A DNA stretch of 64,000 nt from Asterochloris sp. CNOR1. Its lineage: Eukaryota; Chlorophyta; Trebouxiophyceae; Trebouxiales; Trebouxiaceae. A model generated the notes under the pieces. It searched no databases. It saw nothing but the letters and a program-made list of their open reading frames with translations, and had not been told where the DNA came from. Both the position numbers and the translations under genes were made by a program. The DNA lies in contig OZ017762.1 in NCBI GenBank assembly GCA_963969365.1, positions 1,612,001-1,676,000 on the forward strand, given 5' to 3'. How positions within the stretch are numbered: the first letter of the stretch is position 1; every line of letters begins with the position of its first letter. Positions 29,968-40,775 of the stretch are shown here, piece after piece.

Positions 29968-32004
29968 ATGCAGCCTTCTTTACCTCTGACTCTGGTGACA
30001 GCCCTGGTGATGTGCTTCCTGGCAGGTGAGCAACCTGCTGCTTGCAGCTGAGGGCTGAAGCATGCTGCGCAAGGCCCTGGGTGCTTGCAAGAGCAGCTTC
30101 TTTATAAGTCAAGCACCCTTGCTTCTGAGGCAGTGTCATTTTGAAACCCGCCCTGCACAAGTTGCCTGATGTCCCTTCTCAAGTATGTGCTGCAATGGGG
30201 TTGCTTGTGCCTGCGGCCCTGCAGCCCCCACTGAATCCTGGCGAGAGACTCCCCCTGAAATGCAGCAAGCTGAGGCCTGGTTGTGCTGTGTACAGCTGCT
30301 GACGCCTCCACCGGTGGTGGTACCCCCTTCCCGCCCCAGGTGTGCCCCTCCGGAGCCTGCATCTCACAGCTGGCGGCCAATGCGGTGCCAGCCAACACAG
30401 CCTTCCCCACCTCCTCAAGCACCTCAGTCATCGATGGACTGAGGGCCACCTGCTCAGATGGGGTAAGGCCGGTAGATGGCCAGCTGCCTGGGAGTGTGGG
30501 TGCCCTGTGCGTGTCGGCAGCAGTCTGCCGCGCTGTATGAGGCATCAGAGTGCCATGTGGCTGCGTAGTGCCACCCTTGGCGCTTGTGTCAAGCTGTGGC
30601 GCGGACCATGGCTCAGCCTTGGGGGCTGCTTTGCCGTCATCAAGCTTTTGGCGCGGCCCATGGCTTGGCACTGGGGACAGCTTTCTCGAGCTTTGCGCGT
30701 GGCCCATGGCTCAGCACTGCAGGCTGCGTTGCTCGCCACAATGCATAAGTATGACCATAACATCACAAAGGGACCAGCACGACACGGCAGCAGTGCTGCA
30801 ATGCAAGTACAACTCTGACGACATGACCAGCTCGCTGCCAAATGGGCTGCAATGCATGAGCACATGCAGCGGAATGATTTGTTGAATTGCTGCTGTCCTC
30901 ACAGGCCGCCACCCAGCTGGTGTTCAAGGGCGTCCTGCCAGGTGCCAACTACACCACAGATTATCCTGCCTTCTTCAATGCCAGCACCCTGGCTGCCACC
31001 GTCAGCATGAACTGTTTCCAAGGTGAGCTGCAGGGCGCTTGTATGGCAGCCGTTCACCATAAGCCCTGTGCTGGCAGAGACAGTGTGGCAGCAGTCGACA
31101 TGCTGCATCATTGTTTGGTTTTTAAGGGCTGCATCCCGATGCGTGGCATCTGCTCCGCACATAAGCGCCCAGCACCTTCCCAAACCCCCTGCCACTGGCC
31201 TGACCGATCGGCATAACCCTTGCAAGGGTCATGCCCATGCCAGCGTCCCTTGGAGGCAGCGCTGACAGTGCGCTCCTCAGCTCACGCCTTGGCACCAGCC
31301 CTGCTTCTGTCTTTGTATTGTAGCAGGGGTTGTTACCCACCCCCCAAAACAAGAATGAGCCCACCATCCACCAAAACAATGACGAGCCCTGAGTGTCCTG
31401 AGAAGGATTTAGCCCACCCAGTGGTCAAGTCCACGTGCATTAGGGGCCCAACTTTGGGTGTAACCAGGCCCAGCCAATCCTTGACGCACACAGCTTCTGC
31501 TGCTGCTGAAGGGCTGGCTTCCTACACCTTCCAAGTCCCCGAGACCTCATACACCATCCTCTCTGGCTTCACGACCCTGGGGAATGGCATCAGCACCCTC
31601 ACCGCAGGAGACACCGAGGTCAGCTGGCGCCTGTTGTGGCAAAGCCCTCCTCTGGCACCACATGTTGGGATCTGCTCTCTGCTCATGCGTGCACTCTGGT
31701 ACCTAGGCTGCATGCAATGCCTGGGCGCATGAACAACTGGCGCATCCTGCCCATCAGGTGCACCACATTGCTGCAGGTCCCTAAGGGCGGCCTGACAACG
31801 ACAACCGCGTGCTCCCCTGGCCAGTACATCGTAGGCATTGCAGGCTCCTCAGGTACCCAACAGCTTGCCGCCTCCCTGGAGTGCACTACACCCACGTGGA
31901 ACCTCCCTCTTGGCAACTTTGGCCTGCCCTTTGATCTGCAGGGAACGCTTTTGATGAGGTGCAGCTTTTGTGCAGCCAGGCTTGAGCAAAAGGCACAGAA
32001 GTGA
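29968..32004 (+). CDS. Secreted Cys-containing protein related to the neighbouring receptor-kinase ectodomain
   Basis: Five exons join in phase to 231 residues: 29968-30025, 30296-30462, 30905-31022, 31494-31618 and 31777-32004. The first encodes a typical signal peptide (MQPSLPLTLVTALVMCFLA). The mature part has PFPPQVCPSGACISQLA, GLRATCSDG, an N-glycosylation-rich stretch (ANYTTDYPAFFNAS), TILSGFTTLGNGISTLTAG, and CSPGQYIVGIAGSSG. The same motifs occur in the same order in the receptor-like kinase on the opposite strand. The IxGIxGxSG part recalls jacalin-like lectin folds, but this is only a hint. No membrane helix or kinase follows, so the protein is probably secreted to the wall or periplasm. 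Exon 5 is read straight to the stop; a further intron there cannot be excluded. Confidence 0.65.
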
Positions 32005-32240
32005 GGTCTTTCACAACAAGTTGCGTCCAGATGGGCCCAGCCACCAGAAAGGCATTGAAGAGGCCTGCAAGGATCGACAAACCCCCACGCAGAGCACAAC
32101 TGGCTGCTGTGCTCAGCAGCTTAACCCATGAGCACCAACCAAATGTGTCACCCCATGAATCTGGCTTGTGTACTGCGCCCCATATCATCATTTGATCTAG
32201 ACACCTGCATTGTTGCTTGGAGGCATGAATGACCAGTAAC

Positions 32241-32245
32241 TGTAA
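32241..32245 (+). terminator. Putative UGUAA polyadenylation signal
   Basis: TGTAA lies 236 bases past the stop of the secreted-protein gene, in the convergent gap before the receptor kinase gene. Confidence 0.45.
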
Positions 32246-32519
32246 GCGTGCCTCCTTTCATCCATCTGTCAAGCAGCTGACACCGTTCACAGACAAGAGA
32301 TGGACGAACTTATCCAACAAGACCACAAGGGAGGTCAGCAAGTCCCTCCATAGCAGGAGGCTCAAGGGATGCAGGAAAGAGGACTGGCATATTTCGACAC
32401 AGCAATGAGCGGCGGTTAGGCAGGTCAGCGGCAATCTCCAACCTCCTGTGAGGCAATTCAGTCTAAGAGCTGAGTGCTGGGGGATCAAGGGGGCCACACA
32501 ATGCAATGCTAGCATTTCG

Positions 32520-35500
32520 TCATGGGTTGAATCTGGACAAGGCTTGCCAATCTGGCGGGGGCAGTGCATGCAGTAATGCTTGGAGAGTTGCTATGATTTC
32601 CCGCGTCCCCGGTCTCATTTCGGGGTCTTTGTGGCAGCAGTTGTGCCACAACTCCACAACCTCTGCAGGTGCTTCCTGGGGGACCCTGTAGCACAAGCGA
32701 AGGTGCTTCTAAGAACAAGTCTCCGAATCTACAATGAAGGACAGGCATGCCAGCTAGAAGCATTGCCAAACCATTGCAGTTGAGGCTTGACAGGCGCCAG
32801 AACATGTGGAGACTTGCATAGGCGTGGCATCTTGCACTGGCAGCCCTCCAAACTCAGCATATCTTGACAGGACTGCGGCATTCTACATGAGGAGATTGGG
32901 CAAGGCTTGTTTGACTTTACGGTCTCACACGCTCAGCAAGGTGGGTGCTCACCAGATCTGCCTTAATCTGCCTCGCTGAGGAGGCTCCCCTGTTATTATC
33001 TCGTGAAGGGTGACACCAAATGAGTAGATGTCTGCCTTTACACTCACGCTCTCACCCATCATGATCTGCAGGGCAATTCGCACACAAGCGTGAAGGACAG
33101 CACCCACAGCAGGCAACACCAGACCCAAAGCGGCCTTGCGGGCAAGATGTTGGTCCATGATGCTTGTGGCCACAGGTGTGGCCGCCGGCATGCCCTATGA
33201 CCGCCGGCAAAAGCATGGTGATGCTCATTGGCCCACATCACAATATATAGCACAGCAACCAGACTGAGCTGGCTGACACCATTCAAGCGTCAACCACAAG
33301 CAGGCAGCACACATCAGGCAGTGATGAGACAGGCCTGTTGTAATGCTGCGTGAGGTGGGGACGTACTACCCCAGAGAAACATGCAGGGCAGCAATTGTCG
33401 GCATGCCGTGCTGAAGGCTGCAAAATTTTGGTCTGCTGTGACCACAAGCACATGGCACAAGTCAGGTGGAGGGCACCTTGAGGCAGACATGCGACCTCAG
33501 ATGAAGATTGTACAGGCCCACCTCAGGGGCACAGTAGGCCCAAGTTCCAGGGGAGTTGTGGTGTGACAGGTGCGTCTTGGTGAGGGCACATGACAGACCC
33601 ACATCGCCTGCATAGCGAGAATGAGCACAAGTGAGCCGGGCTTCCGAGGGAGTCGTGGTGTGACAGGTGCGTCTTGGTGAGGGCACATGACAACCCATAC
33701 TGCCTGCGCACTTTGAGTCGAACACGTGATTCGCGCATGTGATGTGAAATGATTACATGCATGAGAAGCAGCGAGGCCTCTGACTTGGAGCCTTTAGGAC
33801 GGACGTATGCTGCAGCCTGCAAATCCGTGGAGAGGCCCGCCCACTCACATTGCCATGCTGGTCAAGCAGGACACCCGTCAAACCTATGCAGGCCAGTGGC
33901 CACTAGCCAGTAGCCCTGCAGAGGCGGCAGCTCACCAAGCTTGGCATTGCCGTGCTGATCCAACAGGACATTGCCAGTCTTCAGGTCCAGGTGCATGATG
34001 GGGTGGGGCTGCATGTTGTGCAGGTAGTGCAGCCCTGCAGCAGTGCAGTCGACAGGATCAGGCTGGACATGGCCCAGATGAACATAACCATGAAATTGAT
34101 GTGTGCAAGTAGTGCCACAGCAAACAGCGCCACAGCAAACAGAGTGTTGCTGCGTGTGGCTTGATTTTCCTTTACACTTCATTATGTGCAGGTAGGTAGT
34201 GCAAAGATTTTGCTTTGACAAGGCTGCATATGGAGGCTGTTCCTGGTGATGTGGTGTCAGGCAGGGCAGTGATGACACTGCAGCTAATCAGCCTGCCGAG
34301 TGCACTGGCTACTGACATGGTTTGGCTTCAGCTGCATGGGCGACCTCTGAGCTTGTGCCTGAAGCATTGCTGCAGCACAACCTGAACTGGCAGCAGTGCA
34401 TATTGCAGCCGATTACCTGAGGCAATCTCGAGTGCCACATGCTTGCCCCTGCAGGTGAGCACCATGATCTCGCAATTGGATGTGTTTCAGCACCAGCACA
34501 GGCAAGGTGCAGATAAAGCAGCAATTGCCAATCACGGTCAGGCTTCTCTGGCTCTGATTCCTCCTAGAAGCAGACCGCAGCGCTCACTTGTTGTACCAGC
34601 TGAATAGGGCACTGCTCTCCGGCCTGAGCAGGGCCCTCCCCAGGTCGCCACCCTCCATGAGCTGCAGCGCAGGGTCACAAGCACTGCTCAGTCCCGGCAG
34701 CTACCTGTTGTGGCAGAGCTTGCAAGCAGCTGGACTGGGCTTCTGCATGCATAGAGTGGACTCAACAGAGACTAGTTGCCAGGCTGACCTGTAGTCAACA
34801 AGGGCATGCCATATGCTCACGCTCCATAAGTATCTTTATCTGCAGACAGCGCAAGGGGAGCTTCCGTGAGGGCATGCAGCTCACCTCTGTAATCAGCATC
34901 ACTTCATCGCCTGCGACAGCCACGCCGTAGAACTGCAGGATGTTGCGGTGTCTGCAGGGCAGGGTGTGGCAGTGAGCATCTGATGAGCCATGTGGCACAG
35001 TCCTTGCTGGCTTCCCACACAAAGCACATCTCGCCGCTGACAGCCCCACTGCGCCTGCAGAAGTTGGCTCCGCCGCAGCACCACCTGGAGAGGACATGGA
35101 ATGGAGGCATGGAGTATCACTGCATGACGCCATGCCACCTGTCTGTGCAGCAGCAGCAGTGCAGGACATGTTCCCTTGACAGCCTCACACCTCAGCACCA
35201 CACATGCCTATTGCACGGGACCATGCGCACCCTTACAGCCTGGACACCTCCAGCTCAGTTGTCATGTCAAACCCGGCACCATGGGGAGGGGCGCCCTTGT
35301 ACAGAGTCACACAGAGCTGCTTGATACATGCACCACCTTGAGCCCACGGCAGCATTTAAAGGAGAAAAGTTTTGCAACAGACAGCCCCGCACATGTGCAC
35401 AGCATGATTCAGAGGGGTTCGCAGTGTCTCTTGCCACAACTGCATATTGCCACAGAGCTGTAGGCAACCGGCAGGCAGCCCCACACACCTGCACAGCTTG

Positions 35501-38500
35501 AGCACCTCCAGCTCGTTTGAGATGTCAACTCTGCCCTCGAGGAATGCGCCCTTGAACCGCTTGACGGCCACAGGGTGCACTCCGTCCCAGACGCCACGCA
35601 TGTGCACAGCATGATTCAGAGGGGTTCGCAGTGTCTCTTGCCACAACTGCATATTGCCACAGAGCTGTAGGCAACCGGCAGGCAGCCCCACACACCTGCA
35701 CAGCTTGAGCACCTCCAGCTCATTTGAGATGTCAACTCTGCCCTCGAGGAATGCGCCCTTGAACCGCTTGACGGCCACAGGGTGCACTCCGTCCCAGACG
35801 CCACGAAACACATCTCCAAAGGCTCCAGATCTGAAGAAGCAAACCACTGCTTCAACGTGAAGCTGAGGCTGTCAGACTAGCAGCCCGCCAGCAGACCCTA
35901 GCAACGGTCACCCACAAGTTTTAAGAATGAGCGATGGCAGACAGCCTTGTCAACCTTCTCAGAAAATTCTCTGACGCCTTGGGACTTCAATGACATAGGC
36001 CTCAGCGGGTGGTGCCCTCTGCCCAGCACTGAGGACTTGCATGCAGCAGACTGCACTGCAGCCCAGCAAGCCGGACAAAGCCTTGCTGTGACACGTCATT
36101 TCAGCAACCTCGGAAGCCTGCTGCAGGGCAGCAACAGTATGCAGGGCAGCGGTCACACAAACAGGCTGCAGCTCATGGCAGGCCAGAGCACAGTGAGGGA
36201 ACAGGCCATTAGCCGCTCAGACAAGCTGCAGCCCAGACACCCACCCTAGGCGCCACTCGCTGCCGTCGGGGCGGCGGCTGAGCTGGATGCGGTCCAGAGG
36301 AATGGTGCCTGCGCTGGAGGCCAAGGCCTGCATGCCAGCCCTGCACACATTCGGAGCAGGCTGTAAGCAGCTCTCATTGTTGGAACCACAAGAGGTAATG
36401 GACAGGTGCCTGCACTGTTTGCCAGGGTGTGCATGACTGCCCAACAGGCACTCCTGAAGGGTTGTGATAAGCCCTTGGTTCTAGAGCATGCGCTTCACAT
36501 GTGGTGTTCTGCCGGTGTGACTGGCCTGCAGGTATGAGAAGGTTTGTCAAAAGGACTTGCAGAGGCCACTTCTGTGGCCAGCTTAGGTCTCGACAGCAGA
36601 GACAGGCCTGCATGGCAGCCCTGCAGGCAGCGTGGGAAGAGAACCCAGATTGGAGTGCATGATAAGATGTGTGCTGGGGCAAACAGGCATGCGGCCTACA
36701 GGCCAGCTTTGCGTACAGCCAGCCTCTGGCGGGTGATGGCCGCCATTCACACACAGAGCAGCAGCCTGTATCCTTACCTTGCTCCAGAGCTGTTGCTTGC
36801 GACAAGCGCAGGCTGCTGGGGCGCCCCAACCGAGACGCAGGTCCCAGAGCTGTTTGAGACAGCTGTCCCAGCCCAGTCTGTCAAGCCTGGGCTGTTGATG
36901 TGCCTCTCGTGCAGCTCCATGGGCAAGCCTGCGCGCAGGGCAAGGTTCACAGTTAATCGAGTTGTCAAAGCCCTGTGAGGACAAGCGCAGAGTGCAGCGC
37001 TGGTTGGCAAATTTCTGGGCCTCAGGACGCCTTGTGGGCAGGCATAAGGTCTCGTTATGCACCACAACATGCACTCAACTAACCTCAGTTTGCCACAGGG
37101 CCACATCCTCAAGTGCCGAGTGGAGATCTGCTGTTGCACAGAGGGCCAAGGCAAGTGCAGTTGCTGGCGGCACCATTTGTGCGCAGGACTGGCACCAGCC
37201 AGACACAGCTCAAGCAACTAATCGGGGGGATCAGCATGCCAAACAACCATCACAAGCGCGCACTCGTGACGGCCAGACTGGACATCATCAGGTGGTCGGT
37301 GGGGTTGTTGCTGTTGCTGTATTGGGCAGGGTCCAGCATCTTGGTGCCCTTGGTGTAATTCAAGCGTCCCCTCCGCCGCACATACAGAACAAGCAAAGTT
37401 GCCAGCAGACACAACAGCACGACGCCGCCTATCACAATTCCTGCAGGAAGGCAAAGAGTCAGGCCGCAGCTGCAGTGCAGCAACAGGGACACGCTGCCCG
37501 GAAAGGCTGCCAGTTATGGTGGTGTACACTGCAATGCCTGTGAAGGCTGTTGCAGAGGGGTTGACTTCATGGCAGAGGTGCAGCTCTGTGATGTGCACTG
37601 GTCTCCTGGTGAGCTGCATATTGCTTATGCCAGCCCATTGGCAGACACCTGCATGAGCAGCCTGCCTGCCAGCGCACATGGAACGCAGCCAACACAAGCT
37701 CCCTGCATCGTGTGACAACCATGCGTGCGCAGGATGACTTGCCTGCGACCGCCCCAGCATCTGGTGTGGAGCTATGCCTCAACTGCAAACCTGCATGAGC
37801 AGCGGTAAGATGATGAGGGAACTTCAGAGGGAAGGTGACTTCTCAGCAAAACAAGACGCACTGGATTGGTGGCAGCCAGGCAGCCTTTTCTCGCCACACT
37901 GTGCAGTTGACACTGGAAACTCAGGTCTTACCTGCATCAGAGCAGTCCACTTGCATCTGGCTGCAGTTGAACTGTACAGAGTCAAATGCATTTCCGGAGT
38001 TCCCTGCAGCACAGAGGAGACACAGGTCAGAGAAAGGGCACCAGGCAAGCATATCCATCTGACTCTGATGGCCAGGGTTGCCTTGATGCAGCCACACACT
38101 CACACCTCCAAGTTGCCCACTCAGAGCTTCCCAACCCTTCTGAGGACTCCGTAGTTGCCAGCAGCCAGCCAGGTCAACTGCGCGAAATCTGCTGCCACCC
38201 ATGCCACACCTCAACCCGCCCCAAGCATGCAGGTGGCAGCCGACGCCCCCATCCAGGAGGTACCTGAGATGCCTGAGATGTATTGCCCGGGGAGACAGTT
38301 AGCAACATCGCTGAGGCCTCCAAGAGGAAGGCCAGGGGTCCCGGCAGTCAGGCTGAGCAGCTCGCGAGTAAAGGTTGTCACCCCTGAAAAGATAGTGTAC
38401 ACTCCAGCGCTGGTGGTGTTGAAGGCGACGCTGTAGATGTTCAGGCCTGCAGCAGGGCAGCATGGTTGGGCTCAGATGGCCCTGGCGTGCTGCGACAGTA

Positions 38501-39538
38501 TTGGCCTACACAGAGTGGGGCAGCCGCATCAAGCTTGGTTGGAAAGGAGACAGGCCTGTGTCAGGGCAGCCGGGTTGGACTAAGCTAGGTGCAATTGTGA
38601 GCCTGCCAGGGTGGGATGGGTGCATCAGTCTGATGGATCTTGCAGGCAGTGCTGTGCATGGTCAGGCCTGCAGTCGAGCAGCAGGGCTTGGGCTCAGGGA
38701 GGCCTGCATCATGCTCAGTCAGGTCCGCAGAGGACATCTCTGCTAGGCAAGCCATTTCAAGGGTGGGCTGGCTGTGCAGCCAATGTGCACGTTCTTGGGC
38801 AGTATGCTGTGCTGCATGCAACAGCCAGCTCCCTGCCAGGGCAATACACCTGCCCTGGCTATGCTCACTGCCCGTCTGCAGACCAGGTGCCTGTGTTGCA
38901 TGCTGGGCCTGCAGTGAGGCAACTGGCCACTGCACCATGTCTCGACTTAGGTCTGACCAAGGCTGCTGCCGAAACCCAGCGCCAGCCCTATTCGACAGTG
39001 ATGCAGGCTGCAACAGGAGTCTTTGTCGCTGCACATGTGGACCAAATCAGAGGCAGCAGCCCAGGTGGCAGAGAAGCTGCCGGAAGTATAGCTGCTATCA
39101 GCTCCTTGGCCACCTAGCTGGAAGGACTCAAGGCAGGACAGGCTTGAATCCCCTTAACCTCAGGCGACGGCATGCTTGCACAGGCCACAAACCTCCACGA
39201 CAGCAACCCTGCCCGGATGACGGAATGCAAGCGTTGCCCACAGCTTGCGCACCGGGGAAGCAGCAGCCCGCAGGTGCCGTCATCTGGCTGGCATTGTACG
39301 TCGCAGTCCAGTTCTGCGTGTAGTGTGCCGCAGGCAGCACGGCCTGCAGGCTAAGCTGCGTCCCATCGCTGCAGGTGGCCTGGATGCCGTTGACGATGGC
39401 AAAGGTGGTGTTGGGGTCTGCGAGGCTGAAGCTGCCATGCAGGGGCCCTGCATTGGTTGCCAGGCTCCTGATGCAGGCTCCAGCGGGGCACTGCTGAGGG
39501 GGGAAGGGGCTGCCTCCATGAGTCTGAGGCGCGTTCAC
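32520..39538 (-). CDS. Receptor-like kinase of TKL type with lectin-like ectodomain, non-RD
   Basis: Fourteen exons join in phase: 39253-39538, 38264-38446, 37932-38003, 37254-37440, 36778-36972, 36245-36340, 35696-35830, 34885-34951, 34588-34661, 34417-34448, 33936-34034, 33522-33607, 32953-33065 and 32520-32685 (596 residues, lacking the signal-peptide exon, which I could not place). The ectodomain has PFPPQQCPAGACIRSLA, NGIQATCSDG, then CLPGQYISGISGNSG. The membrane helix is IVIGGVVLLCLLATLLVLYV followed by RRR. Kinase motifs are LGSGAFGDVFRGVW, VAVKRF, HRNILQFYG, HLDLKTGNVLLD, GDVGLS, TWAYCAPE, ADIYSFGVTLHEI and the C-lobe RP in PEMRPGTREI. The residue before the catalytic Asp is Leu, not Arg, and DFG is DVG. 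A membrane receptor sensing a carbohydrate or protein is inferred. Confidence 0.8.
33555..33710 (-). repeat. 97-bp copy of the kinase activation-segment exon
   Basis: gtggtgtgacaggtgcgtct at 33558 recurs at 33655 and both continue tggtgagggcacatgaca. The true exon is 33522-33607; the copy lies upstream in the sense direction and also encodes LSCALTKTHLSHH before its frame departs. Confidence 0.92.
33840..33895 (-). repeat. Copy of the catalytic-loop exon end with its donor
   Basis: attgccatgctggtcaagca at about 33849 resembles attgccgtgctgatccaaca at about 33945 in the true exon (offset about 96). The copy lies downstream in sense and is preceded by a ctcac donor on the minus strand. Confidence 0.75.
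35394..35806 (-). repeat. 207-bp near-identical tandem duplication spanning the kinase ATP-lysine exon
   Basis: Two units 207 bases apart (agcatgattcagaggggttc at 35401 and 35608), differing at only one or two positions (cagctcgtttgag versus cagctcatttgag). Each has the exon part encoding VWDGVHPVAVKRF to LEVLKLCR, the donor gtgtgt and about 80 bases of intron. 207 is a multiple of 3 and both units are open throughout in one frame. The downstream unit lacks the glycine-loop codons and an obvious acceptor. Confidence 0.95.
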
Positions 39539-39931
39539 CTGAAGAGACAGGTCAGAAGCCTGCTGCACATGAGCTGAGAGAGCCAGAGGATCCCTGCGGG
39601 AAACAATGTCTGGTGCAAGCTGACATACACACCTGTTGCATCTGCAAATTGATGTGCCTTGTCGATCTTCAAGCATAATCCAGACGAGGTGAGTGTTCAA
39701 GGGGGAGCTGCCCTGACTTTCCAGAGAAGGGGCCCACGCTGGCCCTATTACTGAGCTATCAGGCCCGAAAGCGGGTAGAGCATGCATTCAGTCGACTCTG
39801 CCATCGGCCTAGCTACGGGCCAATACGTTTAAAAGGGTGTTCAGAACCCTGATTCTGTGGGCACATCGGTTCAGATGTGTACAGCTCCTTGAATACAAGA
39901 GGTTTTTGATTACAATTACGTTGGACACCCA

Positions 39932-40387
39932 TTGCCCATATACGTGAACAACCTGCATCACCCAGCAGACTGTGAGCCCTTTGAAGCAGAGTCGGCTGAG
40001 AGTGTAGAGCACCACTCAGGCTTGTTCCTCCTCTTAAGAGGTGTTGCTGCTGGGACTGCAGTCAAATCTACAGCAGGCCTGGCGATGATGCTCGGTCGAG
40101 GCATCTACATCAACATCATGGCACAAAGGTCCATCAAGAGCAGTTTCAAGTGCTCTCAGCGCAGCAATCATGCCAGCAACCAGTGTGCATACACCTTGCC
40201 ATGGAACGAGCTTCAGCAGCAACTTCATACCCCATGCAATGACAGACAGGGCAGTCTTGCTGATGCTGTGGAAGAGGCTGCAAGGAATGCTTTACAGGCA
40301 AAGACATTGCAACAACTGACTGAATTGGGCATCACAGACACCTTGGAGCCTGCAGCACTCCCACAGCTTGTCCATGATGCCCTATGA
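39932..40387 (+). CDS. Uncertain 151-residue intronless ORF
   Basis: Open from ATG 39932 to TGA 40387 with no intron. The C-terminal third looks protein-like (EEAARNALQAKTLQQL, ELGITDTLEPAALPQL), whereas the N-terminal part is less convincing. I do not recognise a family. It lies between the 5' end of the receptor kinase gene (opposite strand) and the next plus-strand gene, and could be a 5' exon of that gene, although I see no good donor at its end. It could also be chance. Confidence 0.3.
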   Translation: MPIYVNNLHHPADCEPFEAESAESVEHHSGLFLLLRGVAAGTAVKSTAGLAMMLGRGIYINIMAQRSIKSSFKCSQRSNHASNQCAYTLPWNELQQQLHTPCNDRQGSLADAVEEAARNALQAKTLQQLTELGITDTLEPAALPQLVHDAL

Positions 40388-40775
40388 CCAGTAAACACAA
40401 TGCGGCTTGCACAAGCATAGATGGCAGAACCAAGGCTACTCTGCAGTAGATGTGCAAGAAGGGCAAAGGCTGCAGTGTTGCTCAAGGGCATGGCATTGAA
40501 GGGCTGCTGTGCCCCCACACCAAGCAGGTTCTGAGTTCATCCCATGAAGCTGTCAACATCGCCGAATTCTGATTCCTGAACAGAATTCCAGGGTGGCTCC
40601 TGACATCAGGCGTTCCGAGCAGGCAGTGTGCAAGCTTGTTGATCTGCTGCGACCGTTGCCTGAGGCTGGCTCTTCTCCCCTAGGGCTCATCGCCAAAGTC
40701 TTCAGCCTGTGCCTCGGCATCTGCCAGCTCCCTTCCACGCAGGAGCTCTCGGAGTCGATTGCCCATCGCAAGTTG

